This document shows positions 16,741 to 23,047 of a stretch of 64,000 bases of DNA, piece after piece. This stretch comes from Streptomyces hyderabadensis. Lineage in GTDB: Bacteria; Actinomycetota; Actinomycetes; Streptomycetales; Streptomycetaceae. How positions within the stretch are numbered: the first letter of the stretch is position 1; each line of letters starts with the position of its first letter. Location: the NCBI RefSeq assembly GCF_020404845.1, contig NZ_JAIOJZ010000027.1:50293-114292 (forward strand), written 5' to 3'. The notes below the pieces were generated by a model. It saw nothing but the letters and a program-made list of their open reading frames with translations, made no database searches and was not told the origin of the DNA. A program made the translations under genes and the position numbers.

Positions 16741-18276
16741 TTATTCCTCTACACTGATCGGCCGCCCGTGACCATCACGGGCGGCGGCAGCTTGGTCCCA
16801 AGTGTAGCCAGCATCGATCGTGGCGCCGTGGGCCGTGCTATAGCTTGGATTTCCGGTGTCCTTCATATAGTTGGACTCGTGCAGCTCGTGCCGTAGCAGG
16901 TCGATGTCTGCCGGGTGTGGATTTCCATTGCCAAGCCTCTGCCATGCTTCGGCGATGCGCGGGTTCGCGTCGAAGCGTGCCATGTAGGCATCGCCGTAAC
17001 TGTCGAGTAGATGCTCCTCGTGGAAAAGGTGTTTCTTGATCTGTTCGATCTGGGACCGGGAGAATCCATGTTCTGCGGCAGTTCTGGCGACGTTGTCGAT
17101 GTCGTCGGTCGAACGGATGACGTCATATGCTTCCTCCGCCCAATCGGTGACGAAGTCCACGTCGCCGCGTACGCGACGCAGCGATCCCCCTGTTTGCAGC
17201 AGCCGTTCGACCTGCCTGAGCCCCACCGCCCCGCGCAGTCCGCGAAGTGTTTGAGCCACGTTCTTGAGGCCGCCGCCGAGGCCACCCATGAACCCGGCGC
17301 CGAGTGCCTTCAGGCCGCCCGCCTTCCACAGCTTGCCGAGCTTGGCGAGGCTGGTGAAGCCCTTGGTGGCGGGTATGCAGTCCAGGGCTGCCCATAGGAG
17401 ATCGCCCCAGCCCGCCTCACCCTTGATGACTTTTCTTATCGTGTCCGCCATCACGACGAGCGCCGCCGCGAAGACCAGCCAGCCCAGCGGGCCGCCCACG
17501 ATCATCACGACGATTCCGACGATCGTCACGACCCACTTGCAGATGGTGACGATCTCGTCCCAGTGGTCGGAGACCCAGTCGCCGATCTCCTCCCACCAGT
17601 GCCGGTTCGGGATACCGGCGTCGGAGGCTTCCCGGAGCTTGGTCACCGTCCGGCGGGCGGCCTCCTCGCGCAGCCCCTTCGCCTGACCGGCGAGCTTCTT
17701 GGCCGCGTCCAGCGCGCTCTGAGCGCTCTCCACGTTCCGCTGGGCCGCCGCCTGGCGGGCCTTCGCGTGCTGGGCGTCGCGGGTGGCGCGGCGGACGTCG
17801 GCCTCGTCGGGCTTGGGGACGTCCTTGCCGCCGTTCTTGGCCGGGTCGTACGAGTCGGTCTTCTCGGTCGCCCTGCGCACCCAGTCCTCGGCGCCGGTCA
17901 GTGCCGTCTGCGCGGTGGTGAGTTCCTCACGGGCCTTGCGGCCGTCGCGCAGCGCCTTGTCGGCCTTCTCCTGGGCGTCCTGGAGGTCGGGCCAGAAGGT
18001 GGCCAGCGCGTCGCCCGCCAGGTTGTACGACTTCTTCAGCTTGCGGAGTTTCTTCGGGGCGTCCTCGAACTCCTCGGCGAACACCTCCGCCGTCTTGCCC
18101 GCCCAGGAGAGGATCTCCTCTTCCTTGGCGATGCCCTTGAGGTCGCGCAGGACATCGGACACGTCGTCGGCGAAGTCGTGCAGGGTACCGGCGAGTTTGC
18201 GAATGCGGTCCGGATCGCCCGGCGTCGGGTCCTTGTCCAGGTCGAGTACGTGCCAGTCCGCCGGCCTGTGCGACAC
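16741..18276 (-). CDS. putative T7SS polymorphic toxin (module B)
   Basis: This 511-residue protein begins with DPTPGDPDRIRKLAGTL and a WAGKTAEVF (WXG-like) turn, as in the module A effector. A long charged coiled-coil region follows (about 95-225), then a hydrophobic pair (about 242-282) and a Gly-rich linker (about 320-350). The last 110 residues form a separate domain with KKHLFHEEH, a DIDLLRHELHESNYM segment (about 452-466) and a YSTAHGATI segment. This His/Glu pattern suggests a metal-dependent or nuclease toxin tip, but I cannot name the family. The tip is encoded by lower-GC DNA than the body. Confidence 0.7.
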   Translation of the reverse strand: MSHRPADWHVLDLDKDPTPGDPDRIRKLAGTLHDFADDVSDVLRDLKGIAKEEEILSWAGKTAEVFAEEFEDAPKKLRKLKKSYNLAGDALATFWPDLQDAQEKADKALRDGRKAREELTTAQTALTGAEDWVRRATEKTDSYDPAKNGGKDVPKPDEADVRRATRDAQHAKARQAAAQRNVESAQSALDAAKKLAGQAKGLREEAARRTVTKLREASDAGIPNRHWWEEIGDWVSDHWDEIVTICKWVVTIVGIVVMIVGGPLGWLVFAAALVVMADTIRKVIKGEAGWGDLLWAALDCIPATKGFTSLAKLGKLWKAGGLKALGAGFMGGLGGGLKNVAQTLRGLRGAVGLRQVERLLQTGGSLRRVRGDVDFVTDWAEEAYDVIRSTDDIDNVARTAAEHGFSRSQIEQIKKHLFHEEHLLDSYGDAYMARFDANPRIAEAWQRLGNGNPHPADIDLLRHELHESNYMKDTGNPSYSTAHGATIDAGYTWDQAAAARDGHGRPISVEE

Positions 18277-18354
18277 CGTGTTCTCCCCCGTGCACGTGCG
18301 ATGCCCTCGCTTGGAACGCGCGTATGAATTTATCGCACCCAGGCATGCGCCCGG

Positions 18355-18561
18355 TCAGGCAGTGGTCGTCTTGAGGCTCTGTATGAGGGCGGCGAAAGAT
18401 CCGACCGGGATGGTGACTGTGCCCTGGGAGGGCGCCTTCGAGTCGCGTATGGCTACCCGGGTGTGCAGATCTGCGATCTCCACGCAGGTGTTGCCGTCGC
18501 CTCCCTCGGAGTAGGAGGACTTCCGCCAACGGGGGCGTACGGTCACGGTCCCGTACCTCAC
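18355..18561 (-). CDS. DUF397 small protein
   Basis: This 68-residue protein shows the DUF397 pattern: WRKSSYSEGGDGNTCVEIA, then VAIRDSKAP and a C-terminal FAALIQSLK helix. Streptomyces carry many DUF397 genes next to XRE regulators, and the pair acts in development and antibiotic control in WhiJ/AbaA-type loci. Its GTG start overlaps the stop of the XRE gene by four bases. Length is normal. Confidence 0.92.
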   Translation of the reverse strand: MRYGTVTVRPRWRKSSYSEGGDGNTCVEIADLHTRVAIRDSKAPSQGTVTIPVGSFAALIQSLKTTTA

Positions 18562-19409
18562 AATTCCTTCGCCAGCTGGTGGATGAAATCACGCGTCCGG
18601 TTGGGATCGAGTGACGCCTGCTCCACCTTACGAAACAGCGTTCGAAAGCGCTCCAGTTGGGACTGGGCGTCCAGGAACGCCGTGCCGTTGGGGGAGTCGC
18701 GAAGCACGGTGTCCAGCTGAGGGAGGGGCCCGCCCACATGCATCATGGCGGCGCTGGCGCCGGCGAAGTGATCGGTGTCGAACGGGATGACCCGCACCGT
18801 GACGTGTTCCCTCTCCGACTCGTCCAGGAGCCTGCGCAACTGCGCTCGCGTCACTCCGCGGTCGCCCACTCGGATGCGGAGCGCGGCTTCGTGGACCACG
18901 GTCTCGTAGGCCGCCGGGGTGTCGCGCTCGATCACGGCACGGCGTCTCAGGCGATGGTCCACGCGTGGTCTCAGCTCGCTGTCCGGCAACTCCGGCACCA
19001 TGTAGCCGAAGACCGCGCGTGCGTAGTCGGGCGTCTGCAGCAGTCCCGGGACGTGAGTGATCACGACCTCGTGCAGGAACGTCGCGTGGTGTTCCAACTC
19101 GGCGACGTCCAGGAACACCGGAGGCAGGACTCCGCGGAACTCCTCCCACCAGCCCCGAGTGCGATCGGTCGCCATCGCCACCAGGGCGTCGACCAGGGCC
19201 TCGTCGGCGCAGGCGTAGTGAGCGGCCAGCCGTCGCACACGCTCCTCACTCGCCCCGGCGAAGCCTGCCTCAACCTGACTCATCTGGGCCGAAGTCGAGC
19301 TGATCAGCCCCGCCACCTCGCGCGCCTTCAGCCCGGCGGCCTCGCGCAACCTGCGCAGTTCCGTACCCAGACGTACCTGCCGCGCCGTTGGTCGACTCCT
19401 TGGCGCCAC
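18558..19409 (-). CDS. XRE-family regulator with DUF5753 (WhiJ/Scr1-like)
   Basis: This 283-residue protein has an N-terminal helix-turn-helix (about residues 12-65, with REVAGLISSTSAQMSQVEAG) and a C-terminal DUF5753-type region. The latter includes HVPGLLQTPDYARAVF and the IRVG and VIPF strands that characterise the family. Such regulators usually control their own promoter together with a DUF397 partner. It is transcribed divergently from the ATPase at 19622, and a palindrome at 19484-19497 lies between them. Confidence 0.9.
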   Translation of the reverse strand: MAPRSRPTARQVRLGTELRRLREAAGLKAREVAGLISSTSAQMSQVEAGFAGASEERVRRLAAHYACADEALVDALVAMATDRTRGWWEEFRGVLPPVFLDVAELEHHATFLHEVVITHVPGLLQTPDYARAVFGYMVPELPDSELRPRVDHRLRRRAVIERDTPAAYETVVHEAALRIRVGDRGVTRAQLRRLLDESEREHVTVRVIPFDTDHFAGASAAMMHVGGPLPQLDTVLRDSPNGTAFLDAQSQLERFRTLFRKVEQASLDPNRTRDFIHQLAKEL

Positions 19410-19483
19410 GTGTTTCCTCCGGGCCTCAACTCGCCTGTCGTCGTACCGCTTACGGGGTCAGATTAGGGCAACGGCTTGCATGG

Positions 19484-19497
19484 GCAAAAATTTTTGC
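19484..19497. promoter_or_regulatory. AT-rich 14-base perfect palindrome, operator candidate
   Basis: GCAAAAATTTTTGC reads identically on both strands and stands out in a GC-rich genome. It lies about 75 bases upstream of the XRE start and 125 bases upstream of the divergent ATPase start. This is a natural place for autoregulation by the XRE protein. No experimental consensus is being claimed. Confidence 0.5.
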
Positions 19498-19621
19498 TCT
19501 ACCTTCGGTGATGCGACGCACACGGAGTGCTGTCGATGTGCCGGAAGTGCACCGCGCCGTTCTGTCCATGACGGCTGCGGCGATGCCACCTGCCTCTCCC
19601 TCTCACTGAACGGAGTTCCCC

Positions 19622-20047
19622 ATGCCCGAATCCGAGTCCGTCGACCCGGCGGCCCCCTGGGAGTACACCCTCTACATCCCCAACGACCCGCGCGCGGTGA
19701 CCATCTGCCGCCGCACTCTCCGTCTCATCCTCACCATGCACGGCCTCATCCGCCTCGTGGACACCGCCGAGTTGCTGGCGACCGAGCTGGTCTCCAACGC
19801 CGTACGGCACACCAAGGGGCCAGCCGCGTTGCGTGTGCGGTGGGCCGCCGGTGTGCTGCGGGTCGGGGCGTGGGACGCCGACCCGGGACCGCCGGAGCCG
19901 CCCGGAAACCTGGACGCGCTCACGGAGGCGGAGGAGGGGCGGGGGCTCGCGCTCGTGCGGGCGTGTGCGGACCTGTGGGGGTGGCAGCCGCTGGCCAGGG
20001 GTGGGAACCGGGGCAAGTATGTGTGGTGTGACCTTGTCGCGGCGTAG
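19622..20047 (+). CDS. HATPase_c anti-sigma-like protein (RsbW/AbaA-type)
   Basis: This 141-residue protein has the GHKL ATPase N box ATELVSNAVRHTKGPA (about residues 59-74), a G1-like DADPGPPEPP and a GRGLALVRACAD G2 box (about 107-118). This is the single-domain histidine-kinase-like ATPase family that Streptomyces uses as anti-sigma factors or partners of XRE/DUF397 pairs. The start follows a GAACGGAG ribosome binding site. It is divergent from the XRE gene. Confidence 0.85.
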   Translation: MPESESVDPAAPWEYTLYIPNDPRAVTICRRTLRLILTMHGLIRLVDTAELLATELVSNAVRHTKGPAALRVRWAAGVLRVGAWDADPGPPEPPGNLDALTEAEEGRGLALVRACADLWGWQPLARGGNRGKYVWCDLVAA

Positions 20048-20080
20048 CGCGTTGATCACGTCGTACGGGAGGGAGAGCTG

Positions 20081-20995
20081 ATGGTCGGCTCGTCGCACGA
20101 GGCGCTGCACCGGGTCTTTCAGAAGGACCCGGCGCTGCTGACCCGGGCGTTTCAGAAGGTGCTGCGGGTTCCTTTCCCGGAGCCGCGTGACTTCGCGGTC
20201 CTGAACGCCGATGTCACGGAGATCGAGCCCGTCGAACGGCGCGTTGACACGCTGATGCGGGTGGAGACGGACGAAGGGGCCTACCTCCTCGTCGTCGAGG
20301 CGCAGGGGAAGCAGGACGAAAGGAAGCGGGGCAGCTGGCCGTACTACCTCGCGTACCTGTACGAGAAGTACCGCTGTGAGCCGGTACTCGTCGTGATCAC
20401 GCAGAACAGCACGACGGCGCGCTGGGCCGCGCGGCCCATCCGGCGGGGATTGCCCGGTTGGGAGTCGCTGACGGTGCGACCGTTGGTGATCGGCCCGGAC
20501 AACGTGCCGGTGATCGCGAGTGAGCGGGATGCCGAAAGGGACGTTCCGCTGGCCGTTCTGTCGGCCATGACGCACGGGCGGGGCGAACGGGCCGCCGCCA
20601 TACTGGAACCGTTGGCTTTCGCTCTGCGGACCGTCGACGGCGACAGCGCCGCGGTGTTCGGACAGCTCGTCGAGTCGTGTTTGGCCGATTCCCGGGCCAA
20701 GGAGATCTGGAGGGACCTGATGTCGGAGATCCGCTACTTCTTCAACAACCCGGTGGCCGAGAAGGTGCGTGAGGAAGGGCGTGTGGAGGGGCGGGAGGAG
20801 GGTCGTGAGGAGGGGCGGACCGAGGAACGTTCCGAGATCACCTTGGAGATTCTGGAGTGGCGGGGCATCCCGGTTTCCCATGCCGTGCGGCAGCGGGTGC
20901 TTGCCTGCACCGATCTGGAGCAGCTCAAGGTCTGGTCCCAGCGGGCCGTCCGCGTCACGCGTGCCGAGGAGCTGTTCGCTGAAGACGGGGCCTGA
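20081..20995 (+). CDS. Rpn-like PD-(D/E)XK nuclease family protein
   Basis: This 304-residue protein resembles the recombination-promoting nuclease / putative transposase family. It has an N-terminal restriction-like fold with RVDTLMRVETDEGAYLLVVEAQGKQD (about residues 51-76), where D, E and Q are candidate catalytic residues. A C-terminal helical part follows. A charged repeat (EEGR-type units, about 236-252) separates the two, as in many family members. It follows the ATPase gene by 33 bases. It may be domesticated, as no inverted repeats flank it. Confidence 0.75.
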   Translation: MVGSSHEALHRVFQKDPALLTRAFQKVLRVPFPEPRDFAVLNADVTEIEPVERRVDTLMRVETDEGAYLLVVEAQGKQDERKRGSWPYYLAYLYEKYRCEPVLVVITQNSTTARWAARPIRRGLPGWESLTVRPLVIGPDNVPVIASERDAERDVPLAVLSAMTHGRGERAAAILEPLAFALRTVDGDSAAVFGQLVESCLADSRAKEIWRDLMSEIRYFFNNPVAEKVREEGRVEGREEGREEGRTEERSEITLEILEWRGIPVSHAVRQRVLACTDLEQLKVWSQRAVRVTRAEELFAEDGA

Positions 20996-21052
20996 TGGTC
21001 GATGGGCAGGATTTGTCAGGAGCCGGCTCCCGTCTCGACCGGGACCCGTCTG

Positions 21053-21080
21053 TTGGTATCACCCCGCCCTTGGGTAGCGT
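21053..21080 (+). promoter_or_regulatory. candidate HrdB-type promoter
   Basis: TTGGTA at 21053-21058 and TAGCGT at 21075-21080 are separated by 16 bases and resemble a primary-sigma promoter. They lie about 40 bases upstream of the lipoprotein start at 21123. Confidence 0.35.
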
Positions 21081-21122
21081 GGGTTCACTCCAGCTGCCCC
21101 CCACCTCGACGGGAGTCGAAGC

Positions 21123-21773
21123 GTGAACCGCCCCGCCCGGCTAGTGACCGCCGCGCTCACCGCATCCGCGGCCCTGCTGTTGACCGCCTGCGGCTCAGGG
21201 GACGACGACGCGTCAACCGACAAGATCAAGGGCGCGGACACCGGGGCCGGGGCGTCGGCTTCCGCGAGTCCTACGGCTTCGGCTGCGCCGGCAGGTGTCG
21301 ATCGGCCGGAGATCACGCTCCCCAAGGAGTTCCAGGCCGACTTCGAGCGCTGGACGAACAGCGACCCGAAGCTGCAGGCGATCCTGAACGACGGCCGTGA
21401 GGAACTGCGTTCCCAGTACGCCGCGGTGATCGAGGCGGACCCGGATTCCGAAGCAGTGGCTTTCTACAACTCGGAAGCCACACTGCCGACCGCCCGCAAG
21501 TGGATCAAGCAGTTCGTCGACGACGGCGAAACGCTGATCGGCAAGGTCACGGTCTCCGATCCCCAGGTCAGCATCGGGGACTCGGGATCCGGTGTGCTCT
21601 TCTACTGCGTCGACGAGCGTCAGGCGTCCACGAAGGACCGCAAGACCGGTGAAGTCACCAAGACCCCGGACAAGCCGGAAAGCGTGATTCAGTACCGGAT
21701 CAATCTCGACAAGTCGCCGCAAGGGGTGTGGAAGGCGGCGTCCGTCAACGTGGTGCCGGGAGCGTGCGGCTGA
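21123..21773 (+). CDS. secreted lipoprotein, unknown function
   Basis: The GTG start gives 216 residues. A signal peptide ends in the lipobox LLTAC (about residues 20-24), followed by a Ser/Ala/Thr-rich linker. A soluble domain with FERWTNSDPKLQAIL and VLFYCVDERQAS follows. It is expected to be anchored on the outer face of the membrane. Its stop overlaps the next ATG, so it is translationally coupled to another secreted protein. No known family was recognised. Confidence 0.8.
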   Translation: MNRPARLVTAALTASAALLLTACGSGDDDASTDKIKGADTGAGASASASPTASAAPAGVDRPEITLPKEFQADFERWTNSDPKLQAILNDGREELRSQYAAVIEADPDSEAVAFYNSEATLPTARKWIKQFVDDGETLIGKVTVSDPQVSIGDSGSGVLFYCVDERQASTKDRKTGEVTKTPDKPESVIQYRINLDKSPQGVWKAASVNVVPGACG

Positions 21774-22840
21774 TGAGGGCCCTGTCGAAGGCAGTTCTTC
21801 TGCTCTCCGGTTCGCTTTGTGCGGTGGCTCTGGCTGCTCCGGGTGCACAGGCGATCGGCGACGAGGAGAACCGAGAACCCTCGACGGGCCCTTCCGGAAA
21901 CGCCGATGGCAACACGCTGACCGCCGCCGCGACCAGCACCAGGATCAAGGTCACGCAGGTCAGCGGCAGCGGCTCCGGCAACTCTCCCAAGGCGCTCGCA
22001 CCAGTGGACCCCAACTGGGAGCCGCCCGCCTGCTGGTACGAGCCCGTGGCCACGCCCGAGCAGCTCAAGGCCGCTGTGGACCGCCTCAAGAAGGGCGGCC
22101 CCCTGGTTGCCGTCACGCCGTCGCTCTCCTGGGGTGAGGAACTGATGGTGACGCAGTACGAGAAGGGCGAGGGCCGGACCAGCGACAGCGACGGCTACAA
22201 GAACTACAACATCGGCAAGGACGGTCAGTTCTGGCGCGGTGTGATCAACAAGGACAGGGAGAACGACGCGGCGTCGTACGAATGCGATCGCACCTTGTTC
22301 TGGCAGGACGCCAAGACCCTTCCGGACAATGAGCACGCCCCTACTCCCGATGTCCTCGCCGCCTACGCGTACGACAAGATCAAGGTTCCCGGTACGGAGG
22401 TCGAGCTGAAGCCTGCTGCCGAGTCCAAGGTGAACCTGCCGACCTGGGTGTGGCTGGACAAGGCGACCTTCCAGGAGGTCAAGGTTCGTGCCGAACTGGA
22501 GGCGGCCGGGGTGTGGGCGGAAACCACCGCCAAACCCGTGGCACTGCACCTGGACCCGGGTACCGAGGATGCCGAGACCTACCCCTCGTCCGGCGACTGC
22601 GAGATCAACGCCGACGGTTCCATCGGCACTCCCTACAGCAAGGGCGATGCCGACAGGACGCCGCCTTGCGGGATCAAGTATCTGCGGGCAAGTGGAAGTG
22701 CTCCTTACCAGTTGAAGGCATCGATCACGTGGGAGATCTCCTGGGAGGGCTCCGGCGGAGCCCAGGGCGAGCTGCCCGACGGCACCTTTGAGACCACGCA
22801 GGACATGGCTGTGCGGGAGATCCAGGCCGTCAACCGTTAG
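21773..22840 (+). CDS. secreted protein, unknown function
   Basis: The start is the ATG at 21773, overlapping the lipoprotein stop, and gives 355 residues. A signal peptide MRALSKAVLLL to APGAQA-IGDE is clear. The mature protein has a Ser/Thr/Asn-rich linker and then a domain with four or more cysteines (ACWYEP, YECDRTLF, GDCEIN, PPCGIK) likely forming disulfides. It has no membrane span after the signal peptide. It is probably released or bound to the lipoprotein encoded upstream. Function is unknown. Confidence 0.8.
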   Translation: MRALSKAVLLLSGSLCAVALAAPGAQAIGDEENREPSTGPSGNADGNTLTAAATSTRIKVTQVSGSGSGNSPKALAPVDPNWEPPACWYEPVATPEQLKAAVDRLKKGGPLVAVTPSLSWGEELMVTQYEKGEGRTSDSDGYKNYNIGKDGQFWRGVINKDRENDAASYECDRTLFWQDAKTLPDNEHAPTPDVLAAYAYDKIKVPGTEVELKPAAESKVNLPTWVWLDKATFQEVKVRAELEAAGVWAETTAKPVALHLDPGTEDAETYPSSGDCEINADGSIGTPYSKGDADRTPPCGIKYLRASGSAPYQLKASITWEISWEGSGGAQGELPDGTFETTQDMAVREIQAVNR

Positions 22841-23047
22841 GCGCCGTCAGACGCCGGGTGGTGGGCGCCGCTGCGGGGCGGCTCGATGGCTTGAGGGCAA
22901 AGGGGGAGAAACGGTGCAGGAGTTGCGGGCCCGACTCTCCGTGGCCTTCTCCGCTGTCGGCGCCAGTCCATAAGATCTCTGTAGGCTCGACGAGCCCTCG
23001 ACAGCTGACGCAATTCACTCCCCTCACACTCGACACAGGACACCGCC

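Noticed and set aside
19388..19609. 73-codon plus-strand frame between the XRE gene and HATPase
   Set aside because: It overlaps the XRE start and the promoter region and has no recognisable feature.
20788..20832. Gly-Arg-Glu repeat in the Rpn-like gene taken as a separate repeat element
   Set aside because: It is a protein-level charged linker common in this family and not a genomic repeat.
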